DNA from: Melioribacter sp051488685
GTDB lineage: Bacteria; Bacteroidota; Ignavibacteria; Ignavibacteriales; Melioribacteraceae
Assembly: GCF_051488685.1 (NCBI RefSeq)
Contig: NZ_JBPSEH010000008.1
Span: 62,001-126,000 of the forward strand
Direction of reading: 5' to 3'
DNA length: 64,000 bases
Part shown: positions 16,378-25,673 of the stretch, in pieces
Position numbering within the stretch: position 1 is the first letter of the stretch
How the letters are laid out: every line of letters begins with the position of its first letter
The notes under the pieces: model-generated
What the model was told of the DNA's origin: nothing
Database searches by the model: none
The model's input: the letters and a program-made list of their open reading frames with translations, nothing else
Translations under genes and position numbers: made by a program

Positions 16378-19300
16378 ATGTCAGATTTTATTCATCTTCA
16401 CAATCACTCGCATTACAGCTTGCAGGATGGAGCCTGCACAGTTGAGGATTTGATTGAGGCAGCAGTTAAAAATAATATGCATGCCGTTGCTTTAACGGAT
16501 CACGGCGTGATGTTCGGTGCCCTTCAGTTTTATAAAAAAGCAATTAAAGCTGGAATCAAACCAATTATTGGAATGGAGGCTTACGTCGATTTTGAAAAAA
16601 GCCGTTTCGACAAAAAAGTCGATGCAGTCGACGGCAGAAAACGTTCTAAGCATTATAACCATCTTCTTCTGCTCGCAAAAAATGAGGTCGGTTATAAGAA
16701 CCTTATGAAAATTTCAACAATCGGTCATACTGAAGGATTTTATTATAAACCACGAATCGATTGGGAAGTATTAAGCAAATATAAAGATGGTTTAATTTGC
16801 ACTTCGGCATGTCCTGCCGGCCCAATTTCGACTCCGCTCATCAATAACGAATGGGATAAAGCCAGAGAGATTGCTATTAAACTTAAGGAATTGTTCGGCG
16901 AGGATTTTTATCTTGAAATTCAAAATCACGGAATGGAGATCGAAAAACCAATTCTGGAAGGCATGCCAAAATTAGCAAATGAACTTGGCATTAAGTTAGT
17001 TGCAACTAACGATACTCATTACATCGAAAAAGAACATGCAATATCTCATAACATTCTTATCATGCTCGGCGATAAATCGAGCAACTCGAATTATGAAGAA
17101 TTGAGATATGGCACCGATCAAATCTATTTCAAATCTGCCGACGAGATGAAAAAAGTTTTGGGCAAATATAAAGGTGCAATCGAAAACACACTCGAAATTG
17201 AAGAAAAGATAAATCTTAAACTCGAATTCAAAGGTCACCACTATCCGGTCTTCCCTATACCCAAAGATTCCAATGCAAAAACGCTCGAAGAGTATTTAAC
17301 TCAACTGGCATACGAAGGATTACATAAACGTTTCAAAAAAGTAACGAGAGAAATCGAAGATAGAATGAAGTATGAGCTTGACGTAATTATTAAAATGGGT
17401 TATGCGGGTTACTTTCTTATTGTACAGGATTTTATTAATGCCTCCAGAAAAAGGGGAATACCGGTTGGTCCTGGCAGAGGTAGTGCAGCCGGCAGTCTCG
17501 TGGCCTACTTACTCGGAATAACTAATGTTAATCCGCTGGAATACGACCTGTTGTTTGAACGATTTCTAAATCCAGAAAGAAGATCGATGCCCGATATCGA
17601 TGTCGACTTTGCCGACGATAAGCGAGGCGAGGTTATTAATTATGTCAAAGAAAAATACGGCGAAAATTCTGTTGCTCAGATTATTACATTCAACCGCTTA
17701 TCTTCCAAGCAGGTCATCAGGGATGTTGCGCGTGTTCTTAAAATACCAATTCCTCAGGTGGATAATATCACAAAATACATTCCCTCAAAATTCGGTAAAG
17801 TGTATACTATAGAACAGGCTTTGAAAGAAGTGCCCGAATTACAATGGCTCAACACAACTACCGATCCGATGATGCAGGAGTTAATCAAGCATGCGAAAAT
17901 ACTCGAGGGAATGAATCGTAACGCCTCGAAACACGCTGCGGGTGTTGTAATTACTCCAGGTGAAGTTAGTGATTATGTCCCACTTGCAATTTACGGCGAG
18001 CAAGGAGAAACTGCCACAGTAACTCAATTCAACATGAAGGACCTCGAAGAGGCTGGCCTTCTAAAAATGGATTTTCTCGGTCTGGATACTCTTTCGATCA
18101 TCAGAGATACGATCGAACTTGTAAAACAAAATCGAGGAATTGAAATCGACATCGAGAATATTCCGACAGACGACGAAAAAACATTCGAACTTTTTGGCAA
18201 AGGGCAAACTACTGCAGTATTTCAATTTGAATCCGCTCCGATGAGAGAATACTTACGTAAGCTTAAGCCTAACAGCATTAAAGACCTTGCTGCAATGAAT
18301 GCTCTCTATCGTCCCGGTCCGATGCAGTACATCGATGATTTCATCGACAGAAAGCACGGCAGGAAAGAAATTACTTATCTTCATCCCATACTCGAACCAA
18401 TTCTTAAAGAAACCTATGGAATAATTGTCTATCAGGAGCAGGTAATTCAGATTGCAAATAAAGTTGCAGGTATGAGTCTTGCCGAGGCAGATCTTCTGCG
18501 TAGGGCAATGGGTAAGAAAGACCTCGAGGCAATGAAGGAGCAGCGCGATAAATTTATTAAAGGTGCCGTCGAAAATAATATCGATAAAAAAATTGCCGAA
18601 GAAATTTTTGAAGCTATCGACAAATTTGCCAATTACGGATTTAATAAAAGTCATGCGGTTGCATATAGTGTTGTGGCCTATCAAACGGCTTATTTGAAAG
18701 CCCATTTCCTCGAAGAATTTTTAGCTGCCAACCTTTCGAATAAATTCGACAGCACTGATAAAATAACAATACTACTCGATGATTGCCGAAAGCTAGGTGT
18801 CGAAGTGATGTCACCTGATATTAATCATCCTACGGTTAACTTTCAGGTGAAGAATAAAAAAATAATTTTTGGTATGGCAGCAATTAAAAACGTAGGTATC
18901 CAGGCTGTTGAAGAAATTAAAAAAGCACATGAAAATCTCGGCAGGGATTTTACAAGTATCTATGATTTTTGCTCACACGTTGATACGCGGATAGTTAATA
19001 AACGAGCAATCGAAGGACTTGTATTGGCTGGAGCTTTTGATTCACTTGGAGGAACTCGCTCGCAGTATTATGCAGCGATCGAAGAAGCTATCGAAATCGG
19101 GGCAAAAATTAAAGCAGCCCGCGAGTTACATTCAAACAGTCTATTTGCAGATGCTTCTGAAGATTTTACTTATGAAGAGCCTCCTTTGCCAGACGTCGAA
19201 CCGTGGGACAGTAAAGAAAGACTGGCCAAAGAACGACAGGTGCTCGGTTTTTATTTGAGCGATCATCCCCTTAATAAATATGATATAGAGTACAGATCGT

Positions 19301-19839
19301 TTGCAACTTTCCATCTCGATGCCGAGCACGATACGATTACGAATGACATTGTAAGAGCATGCGGTGTGGTTACTGATGTGAGCATAAGAACCGACAAGAA
19401 AGGTAAACAGATGGCCTTCTTTAGGCTCGATGACTATTACGGAAGTTGTGAATGTATTATGTTTGCCAAAGCATATTCTGAATTTGGTAAATTAATCGAG
19501 TCAGAATCAACGGTAATTGTTATAGGAAAAGCTGAAAGTAGTGGAGATGCGGTTAAACTCCAGGTCGACGAAGCCTACGACCTTGCCGATGCAAGAAACA
19601 AATTGACAAGAAGACTCGGATTAATTTTGAATTCAAGATTACACAATGAATCAACAGTAGATAAACTTCATGATCTATTTGATACTTTCAGTGGTAGCAT
19701 TCCCGTAATGATTAGAATAAAAAAAAATGGTAATCACAAAGACTACACGAGCGATTATCAGGTCGAATTGAAAGACGAGTTGATCGAAGAATTGAAAAAA
19801 CTTTTGGGGAACGACAACATTATTTATTTAACATCATAA
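16378..19839 (+). CDS. dnaE: DNA polymerase III subunit alpha
   Basis: Replicative DNA polymerase catalytic subunit of 1153 residues, DnaE1 type. The N-terminal PHP domain begins FIHLHNHSHYSLQDG and contains ALTDHG. The polymerase core has GPGRGSAAGSLVAYLLGI, then PDIDVDF with catalytic Asp406 and Asp408, and a third Asp in KMDFLG (Asp565). Further on are YRPGPM, YQEQVI, RRAMGKK and GFNKSHAVAYS. The C-terminal part has helix-hairpin-helix sequence and an OB fold (about 990-1080). An AAGGAG Shine-Dalgarno lies upstream of the ATG. No inteins or truncations are seen. Confidence 0.98.
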   Translation: MSDFIHLHNHSHYSLQDGACTVEDLIEAAVKNNMHAVALTDHGVMFGALQFYKKAIKAGIKPIIGMEAYVDFEKSRFDKKVDAVDGRKRSKHYNHLLLLAKNEVGYKNLMKISTIGHTEGFYYKPRIDWEVLSKYKDGLICTSACPAGPISTPLINNEWDKAREIAIKLKELFGEDFYLEIQNHGMEIEKPILEGMPKLANELGIKLVATNDTHYIEKEHAISHNILIMLGDKSSNSNYEELRYGTDQIYFKSADEMKKVLGKYKGAIENTLEIEEKINLKLEFKGHHYPVFPIPKDSNAKTLEEYLTQLAYEGLHKRFKKVTREIEDRMKYELDVIIKMGYAGYFLIVQDFINASRKRGIPVGPGRGSAAGSLVAYLLGITNVNPLEYDLLFERFLNPERRSMPDIDVDFADDKRGEVINYVKEKYGENSVAQIITFNRLSSKQVIRDVARVLKIPIPQVDNITKYIPSKFGKVYTIEQALKEVPELQWLNTTTDPMMQELIKHAKILEGMNRNASKHAAGVVITPGEVSDYVPLAIYGEQGETATVTQFNMKDLEEAGLLKMDFLGLDTLSIIRDTIELVKQNRGIEIDIENIPTDDEKTFELFGKGQTTAVFQFESAPMREYLRKLKPNSIKDLAAMNALYRPGPMQYIDDFIDRKHGRKEITYLHPILEPILKETYGIIVYQEQVIQIANKVAGMSLAEADLLRRAMGKKDLEAMKEQRDKFIKGAVENNIDKKIAEEIFEAIDKFANYGFNKSHAVAYSVVAYQTAYLKAHFLEEFLAANLSNKFDSTDKITILLDDCRKLGVEVMSPDINHPTVNFQVKNKKIIFGMAAIKNVGIQAVEEIKKAHENLGRDFTSIYDFCSHVDTRIVNKRAIEGLVLAGAFDSLGGTRSQYYAAIEEAIEIGAKIKAARELHSNSLFADASEDFTYEEPPLPDVEPWDSKERLAKERQVLGFYLSDHPLNKYDIEYRSFATFHLDAEHDTITNDIVRACGVVTDVSIRTDKKGKQMAFFRLDDYYGSCECIMFAKAYSEFGKLIESESTVIVIGKAESSGDAVKLQVDEAYDLADARNKLTRRLGLILNSRLHNESTVDKLHDLFDTFSGSIPVMIRIKKNGNHKDYTSDYQVELKDELIEELKKLLGNDNIIYLTS

Positions 19840-19864
19840 TAAAAATTTATTTATTACGAAAGAT

Positions 19865-19894
19865 TTGAATTGTTTTTTCATTTTCTTAAGTTTG
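19865..19894 (+). promoter_or_regulatory. Predicted Bacteroidetes-type promoter for the enoyl-reductase gene
   Basis: TTG (19865-19867, within TTTG), 19 bases, then TAAGTTTG (19887-19894). It matches the TTTG / TAnnTTTG consensus in both boxes and in spacing and lies 30 bases before the start codon, after the dnaE stop. The Shine-Dalgarno AAGAGGAAG lies between it and the ATG. Confidence 0.6.
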
Positions 19895-19923
19895 CACCAC
19901 ATCAATCAACAAGAGGAAGATAA

Positions 19924-20733
19924 ATGAAAAATAAGTGGGCATTAATTTTGGGCGCTTCGAGCGGTTTCGGAGGTGCCTCTGCCGTTGAGCTGGCTAAAGT
20001 TGGCTATAACATTTTCGGAATCCATCTCGACCGTCAGGCAACAATGCCTAATGTTCATAAAATTATTAAGAAGATTGAGAAGGAAGGACGGCAAGCTGTA
20101 TTTTTTAATATAAATGCTGCAGACCACATAAAAATTAACGATACTCTGGACGAGATTAAAGAACGTTTTGCCTCCGATAAGGAGAGCGATAAAGTTCATG
20201 TTCTGATTCACTCTTTAGCTTTCGGTACCTTAAAACCGTATATCGGACCCAATCCCGCCGATTGTATAACACCCGCACAGATGAGTATGACTCTCGATGT
20301 AATGGCGCACTCGCTGGTATACTGGACTCAGGGACTGGTATTTCGAAATTTGCTTGCCGAGCGGGGACGTATCTTTGCATTGACCAGCGCCGGGTCTCAT
20401 ACGGTCATTCCGAATTACGGTGCTGTATCGGCAGCAAAAGCTGCTCTTGAATCTCATATAAGACAATTGACGGTTGAACTCGGTAGCATGAAAGTGGCAT
20501 GCAATGCAATAATGGCCGGGGTAACCGACACTCCAGCAGGGCGTAAAATCCCGAACTTCGATAAAATGCTCTATTTCGCTGAGCATAAAAATCCACAAAA
20601 ACGCCTTACAACTCCCGAAGATGTAGCCAGAGCGATTGTAGCTCTTTGCGATGAAAAGTGCGATTGGATTTCAGGTAATGTTATTGGCGTCGACGGTGGC
20701 GAATACATTGTAAATTACATTGGCGATAAATAA
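19924..20733 (+). CDS. Enoyl-ACP reductase-like short-chain dehydrogenase
   Basis: NAD(P)-dependent SDR of 269 residues, probably the enoyl-ACP reductase of fatty acid synthesis. It has the cofactor motif GASSGFGGASA (10-20), HSLAFG (96-101, resembling the FabI family SxA segment) and the active-site Tyr165 and Lys172 spaced Y-x6-K, as in FabI and FabL rather than the Y-x3-K of ordinary SDRs. The C-terminal GNVIGVDGGEYI is the SDR end motif. The position of the first FabI tyrosine is occupied by serine (Ser155), so it is a divergent or FabL-like form. An acyl-CoA dehydrogenase gene follows 30 bases downstream. Confidence 0.75.
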   Translation: MKNKWALILGASSGFGGASAVELAKVGYNIFGIHLDRQATMPNVHKIIKKIEKEGRQAVFFNINAADHIKINDTLDEIKERFASDKESDKVHVLIHSLAFGTLKPYIGPNPADCITPAQMSMTLDVMAHSLVYWTQGLVFRNLLAERGRIFALTSAGSHTVIPNYGAVSAAKAALESHIRQLTVELGSMKVACNAIMAGVTDTPAGRKIPNFDKMLYFAEHKNPQKRLTTPEDVARAIVALCDEKCDWISGNVIGVDGGEYIVNYIGDK

Positions 20734-20763
20734 TGCCATCATAAATAGATACAGGACGTAAAA

Positions 20764-21906
20764 ATGAATGAATTCGCCTTTACTGAAGAGCAGAATATGC
20801 TCCGCAGCATCGTAAGGGATTTTGTTGACAATGAAATCAAACCAATTGCTGCAAAAATCGATGCTGAAGAAAAAATTCCTGAAGACCTTATCAAGAAATT
20901 GGGAGAATTAGGTCTACTCGGCATATCGTTCCCCGAAGAATACGGAGGGGGCAGTTTCGGTGAAGTAGGATATTGTATTATGCAGGAGGAAATTGCACGC
21001 GGCTGTATGTCTACAGCTACTTTTATCGGTGCGCATCAATCTATAGGTGCAAATGTAATTTACCTCGGTGGTAACGAAGAGCAGAAACAAAAATATCTCG
21101 TCCCTCTTGCAAAAGGCGAGAAAATAGGCGCATTTTGTCTAACAGAAGCTCAAGCGGGTTCCGATTCCTTTAATCTGAAAACACGCGCATATCTCGACGG
21201 CGATGAATGGGTGATTAATGGTGAAAAACTATGGATTACCAATGGAGGAATTGCTGATATAGTTTCAGTTTTTGCAAGAACAGAAAAAGGAATTACAGCA
21301 TTTATAGTCGAAACCGATCGACCGGGTTTCTCTGCCGGACCACCTGAAAAAAAGATGGGTATTAAAGGTAGCACAACCAATCCGATTACATTCGACAATG
21401 TTAGAATTCCAAAAGAAAATATGGTAGGCCAGGAAGGTAGAGGTTTCATACTTGCCATGAAAACGCTGGATGCAGGTAGACTCGGTTTAGGAGCTGCATG
21501 TTTGGGAGCTTCGAAGGAACTTCTCGAACTATCGACTCGCTATGCAAAACAACGCAAACAATTTGATACCACAATTGCAAATTTTCAGGCAATTCAATTC
21601 ATGCTCTCGGAAATGGCTTCTTTGATATACGCAATGGAATCGATGGTCTATCGTACGGCGGTCGATTACGACCTAAAGAAAGATATTTCCCATCAATCTG
21701 CTATCGTAAAATTATTTTGTTCCGAAGCACTCGATAAAATTGCCGATTATGCTGTTCAGATTCATGGTGGTATGGGATATTCACGCGAAATGCCAATTGA
21801 AAGATTTTATCGTGATTCAAGAATTAATAGAATTTTCGAAGGTACAAACGAAATACAAAAGGGCATTATAGCTCGTCACGTTCTAAAGAAAAACGGTAAA
21901 TTATAA
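20764..21906 (+). CDS. Acyl-CoA dehydrogenase
   Basis: FAD-dependent acyl-CoA dehydrogenase of 380 residues that should oxidise an acyl-CoA to trans-2-enoyl-CoA. The family signatures are present: GAFCLTEAQAGSDS, WITNGGIADI, KMGIKGSTTNPITFDNVRIP, and the C-terminal IHGGMGYSREMPIERFYRD then FEGTNEIQ, whose glutamate is the likely catalytic base (short-chain/MCAD type). The length is typical. It lies between the SDR gene and trxA in one direction, with 11 bases to trxA. Chain-length preference is not readable; a butyryl-CoA type enzyme is likely. Confidence 0.93.
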   Translation: MNEFAFTEEQNMLRSIVRDFVDNEIKPIAAKIDAEEKIPEDLIKKLGELGLLGISFPEEYGGGSFGEVGYCIMQEEIARGCMSTATFIGAHQSIGANVIYLGGNEEQKQKYLVPLAKGEKIGAFCLTEAQAGSDSFNLKTRAYLDGDEWVINGEKLWITNGGIADIVSVFARTEKGITAFIVETDRPGFSAGPPEKKMGIKGSTTNPITFDNVRIPKENMVGQEGRGFILAMKTLDAGRLGLGAACLGASKELLELSTRYAKQRKQFDTTIANFQAIQFMLSEMASLIYAMESMVYRTAVDYDLKKDISHQSAIVKLFCSEALDKIADYAVQIHGGMGYSREMPIERFYRDSRINRIFEGTNEIQKGIIARHVLKKNGKL

Positions 21907-21917
21907 AAGGAGTTGTC

Positions 21918-22241
21918 ATGAAACCATTTACATTTACGGACGGAAATTTCGAAGCCGAAGCTTTGAAATCAAATATACCTGTAATAGTTGATTTTTGGGC
22001 TGCCTGGTGTGGTCCCTGCCGAATGATTGCACCGATAATTGAAGAACTTGCTGAAGAATACAATGGCAAAATAAAAGTCGGCAAGCTCGACGTCGACGAG
22101 AATCAGCAGACGGCAATTAAATATGGCGTCCGGAGTATTCCAACAGTACTTTTCCTAAAAAATGGAGAAGTGGTCGACGCTATCATCGGGGCAGTGCCTA
22201 AAAGTGTTTTTGTTGAAAAAGTAGGCAAACTTTTGGGATAA
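21918..22241 (+). CDS. trxA: Thioredoxin
   Basis: Small cytoplasmic disulfide reductase of 107 residues. It has the redox-active WCGPC motif in FWAAWCGPCRMIAP, the conserved cis-proline in SIPTVLFLKNG, and the usual C-terminal helix. No signal peptide is visible. A good Shine-Dalgarno (AAAGGAG) precedes the ATG. It probably shares a transcript with the acyl-CoA dehydrogenase gene 11 bases upstream. Confidence 0.95.
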   Translation: MKPFTFTDGNFEAEALKSNIPVIVDFWAAWCGPCRMIAPIIEELAEEYNGKIKVGKLDVDENQQTAIKYGVRSIPTVLFLKNGEVVDAIIGAVPKSVFVEKVGKLLG

Positions 22242-22633
22242 TTTGACTAAATTATTAAGAGAATTTTTTTAAAATTTCTTATAAAGTAATAAAGAAAAAT
22301 TATCTGCATCTTTTTTTGAAAAGGAATAATAAAAATAAGTTTGTTAGTGTTGGATTGATGAAATAAAAATTGGTAAAGTTGAATGATTATTTGTGAAAAT
22401 ACTTCATAATTAGCTTGACAAAAATAAAGTTATTCTTTTATATTAATAACGCTTAATATGAAGCAAAGCTAAAAGGAGCTATTAAGTGTTTAATTCTTTT
22501 CTAGGGCTTATTGAATAATACAAATAAATTCCTTTTACACACAAAATTAGGAGGTAGCTATTGCAAGTGATGTTTACCGTATTACCTTTCAGATATCCTT
22601 TCTTTTATAAACCAACAAATTAAGGAGTAAAGT
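22242..22633 (+). promoter_or_regulatory. Long leader/promoter region before the TonB receptor operon
   Basis: A 392-base AT-rich gap. Two candidate promoters are seen: TTTG-N17-TAAGTTTG (TTG 22316-22318, -7 at 22336-22343), and TTGACA (22415-22420)-N18-TATATT (22439-22444). A short inverted repeat GTTATT/AATAAC lies at 22429-22450. Downstream come two very short open frames with good ribosome binding sites: GTG 22486-22518 (10 residues, after AAAGGAG) and TTG 22561-22623 (20 residues, after TAGGAGG). The second ends just before the receptor's own AAGGAG. No known riboswitch motif was recognised. Confidence 0.45.
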
Positions 22634-25600
22634 ATGCATCGAAGAATTTTATACTTTTTGCTATTTCTTACTCTTATTCCTGCGCTACTAATGGCGGGAA
22701 CAAGGGGTAGGATTAAAGGAAAAGTAGTAGATATGCAAACCGGAGATCCGCTAATCGGTGCCAATGTGATCGTTATGGGAACAACGATTGGTGCAGCTAC
22801 GGATGCTAGCGGTGAATATCTACTTATTAACCTTGAGCCCGGTGTTTATGAGGTAAGAGCTTCATATCTGGGTTATCAAACCATAACAATTTCAAATGTT
22901 CGTGTTAGTGCAGATCTTACTACTGAACTCAATTTCCAACTACCTAGTGAAGATATCCAGGTAGGCACTGTTGAAATTGTGGCTCAAAAACCGCTAATAC
23001 AAAAAGATAACACCAATGCAATTCGTGTTACATCAAGTGAAGATATCGAAGCTTTACCTGTGCGCGGAGTAAATAACATTATTGCTCTAACAGCAGGTGT
23101 AACGCTCCAAAACGGAGATATTTATATCCGTGGTGGTCGTAATGACGAAGTAGGTTATTATCTGGAAGGTGTATCGATTAAAAACCCAATTACCGGACGG
23201 AGAGGGGTTACTATCTCTCAGGATGCTCTCGAGGAAATTCAAGTACAGGCTGGTGGTTACACTGCTGAATTTGGTGGAGCTAATGCCGGTATTATTCGCC
23301 AGCAGTTCAAAACCGGCGGACCAGAATTGAAAGTAAGCTATGAGTATATAACAGATAATGTAACATTTAAGAGCAAAAAAGACGCATTTGACGGCAAAAA
23401 ACGTCTTGGTGCTTACTGGTGGGGCTACAACGAACAAAGCGCCACATTGAGCGGTCCTCTCTTTTCTGATAGAGTTAAATTCTTTACTAATGTAAACTAT
23501 AGATATGATAGAGATGGCAACCCGCAGCCATGGCCGGGGATGAACCTTGGCGTAATTGGCGATCCCGTTTCCAATGATACAATTAATTTCTATTATCCCG
23601 CAGGACCTCTGAAAGGACAACAAAGTGAATTTATTACATATACTGGAACTCTTAATTTCGATTTAAAACCAGTAATCATAAGACTATCTGGAACCTATAC
23701 TACACAAAATGGTGCTACATCTGCCTACTCTGCAATACAGGATCTACTTCAGACAAGACGCGGGAAATTTGAATCGAATAATGGCGCTCTTAACTTGAAA
23801 ATTACGCATGTGCTAACTCCTACTATGTATTATGAAGTATCTGCAGGTTATTATTTCTCAAACTATGAAGAATATACACCAGGACTTGGCTCGAATATCT
23901 GGGTTTATGGCGATAGTGTTGCAAATGCAGAAGCTGGATGGACAATACCCAGAACGCCAAAAGATATTGAAAACGGTGTATATGGCAGATATGTAAGCCC
24001 AACTTATGCTAATATCTATGGTTTTGATTTTGTAAGAGACGGTACAGTTCCGATTGGCTATGGAAAGAATGACAGACGAGGAATTTCACTTAATGCATCA
24101 CTTTCATTTTTAGTCGGTAAAAATCATTCTTTCAAAGTAGGTGGTGAATATCAAACTTATACTTTAAGAAACTGGACACTTGGAACAGTTTCGCAGGTAG
24201 GTCTGGCAGCATCTGTCGATCAGTTTATTAATTCTTCAAATTATGATGGAACCGAAGCTTCATTAAATGCATACAAGCGGCAGCTTTTAATTACACGCGG
24301 TGTCAATAACTATGGATACGACGTTTTTGGAAATAAAGTTGACGATGGATACTTCGATGCTCCTCACAAACCTGTTTTTGCAGCTGCATATATCCAGGAT
24401 AGAATTGAATACGAAGATCTCGTAATTAACGCTGGCTTAAGATTCGATTATATCGATATTGATAATCTCAAACTTGTAGATCCCACTAAACCAGATCTCG
24501 GCATCAATCCAACTACGGGTGAACTATATGAAGAAGGATGGGAAAAAGTACCTACCTTCAGTGCAGTAAGTCCTCGTTTAGGTTTCTCTTTCCCTGTTAC
24601 AGATAAAACTGTATTCCACGCTCAGTTTGGTAAATTTATACAACAACCCGCATTAAGTACTGCTTACCGTGGATTGTATAGAGTAGGATTCGAAATTAAA
24701 GGTGGTTTCTTTATACCTCAACCAGCAGGTTTCAATTTGAGACCCACCAGAACCACTCAGTACGAGTTAGGCTTTACTCAGCAGTTAACAGATTTTATGT
24801 CTATCGATATTACCGGTTATTATAAAGACATTAAAGATCAAGTACAATTCACTAATCAGCCAGTAGATCGTAATTCAGCTTTCCAGAACTATAACGTATT
24901 GACTAATGGGGATTATGCTACTACGAAGGGTGTTGAAATTACGCTTAACATGAGAAGATACGAAAGGCTGTCAATGAATGCATCCCTTTCGTTCCAGGAT
25001 GCACGCGGTACAGGATCAAATCCCTATTCTAATAGTGGTATTGTAGGTGCTCCTCTTGATGGTGTTACAATCTTTGTTCCAAAATATATCAGTCCTCTTT
25101 CCTACAATCAGGCTTTGAGAGGAAATGTCAATCTTGATTATCGATTCGGTCCGAACGATGGTCCAGCTTTGCTGCATGATTTTGGAGTATCAGTACTTGC
25201 TATGTTTAATAGTGGTCATCCCTTCACACGTGGTATTGGTGCTTTGAATGCCGAAACCGACGCTCGATTCCGTCAACCGCTCGAAGCTTTGAATAGTTCA
25301 GTTACACCGGGAGAATTCCAGGTAGACTTACGTATTGATAAAACTTTCAGATTGATGGATAAACTTTCTATGAATGTTTATGTCTATGTAATTAATCTCT
25401 TTGATAATCTCAATATTCGCAACGTATTCTTAAGAACCGGTTCTCCCCAAGACGACGGTGTGATTTATAACCCCGAATTATCACAACAATTGATTGAGAC
25501 ATATGGTGAAAAATATATTGATTTATACAAAGCTATCAATGTTGATTATCAAGAAGGTTATGGCGGAGTGCCGGGTGCGCTTACTAATTTAATGTATGGA

Positions 25601-25642
25601 CCGCCTCGTCAGATTAGATTAGGTGTAAGATTGGAATACTAA
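22634..25642 (+). CDS. TonB-dependent outer-membrane receptor with carboxypeptidase-like N-domain
   Basis: Outer-membrane protein of 1002 residues. A signal peptide (about 1-21) is followed by a carboxypeptidase regulatory-like domain (about 25-105, GRIKGKVVDMQTGDPLIGANV), then a plug domain (DIEALPVRGVNNIIAL, YIRGGRNDEVGYYLEGV) and a long beta barrel ending in an aromatic residue (RLGVRLEY). This Oar/SusC-like layout is common in Bacteroidota and Ignavibacteria. No SusD-like lipoprotein follows; instead a large secreted T9SS-type protein and a PorV-like barrel follow. The substrate is unknown. It begins with ATG after a clear AAGGAG. Confidence 0.88.
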   Translation: MHRRILYFLLFLTLIPALLMAGTRGRIKGKVVDMQTGDPLIGANVIVMGTTIGAATDASGEYLLINLEPGVYEVRASYLGYQTITISNVRVSADLTTELNFQLPSEDIQVGTVEIVAQKPLIQKDNTNAIRVTSSEDIEALPVRGVNNIIALTAGVTLQNGDIYIRGGRNDEVGYYLEGVSIKNPITGRRGVTISQDALEEIQVQAGGYTAEFGGANAGIIRQQFKTGGPELKVSYEYITDNVTFKSKKDAFDGKKRLGAYWWGYNEQSATLSGPLFSDRVKFFTNVNYRYDRDGNPQPWPGMNLGVIGDPVSNDTINFYYPAGPLKGQQSEFITYTGTLNFDLKPVIIRLSGTYTTQNGATSAYSAIQDLLQTRRGKFESNNGALNLKITHVLTPTMYYEVSAGYYFSNYEEYTPGLGSNIWVYGDSVANAEAGWTIPRTPKDIENGVYGRYVSPTYANIYGFDFVRDGTVPIGYGKNDRRGISLNASLSFLVGKNHSFKVGGEYQTYTLRNWTLGTVSQVGLAASVDQFINSSNYDGTEASLNAYKRQLLITRGVNNYGYDVFGNKVDDGYFDAPHKPVFAAAYIQDRIEYEDLVINAGLRFDYIDIDNLKLVDPTKPDLGINPTTGELYEEGWEKVPTFSAVSPRLGFSFPVTDKTVFHAQFGKFIQQPALSTAYRGLYRVGFEIKGGFFIPQPAGFNLRPTRTTQYELGFTQQLTDFMSIDITGYYKDIKDQVQFTNQPVDRNSAFQNYNVLTNGDYATTKGVEITLNMRRYERLSMNASLSFQDARGTGSNPYSNSGIVGAPLDGVTIFVPKYISPLSYNQALRGNVNLDYRFGPNDGPALLHDFGVSVLAMFNSGHPFTRGIGALNAETDARFRQPLEALNSSVTPGEFQVDLRIDKTFRLMDKLSMNVYVYVINLFDNLNIRNVFLRTGSPQDDGVIYNPELSQQLIETYGEKYIDLYKAINVDYQEGYGGVPGALTNLMYGPPRQIRLGVRLEY

Positions 25643-25673
25643 TCATAAAGTTTGAAAAAAAGAGGAGTAAAAC

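Noticed and set aside
22242..22633. Riboswitch in the long leader of the TonB receptor gene
   Set aside because: I looked for cobalamin, thiamine and similar box motifs and saw none; only short AT-rich inverted repeats are present.
23087..23623. Long minus-strand open frame (178 codons) inside the TonB receptor gene
   Set aside because: It lies wholly opposite a clear receptor gene, has low-quality cysteine- and isoleucine-rich sequence and no ribosome binding site, so it is a shadow frame.
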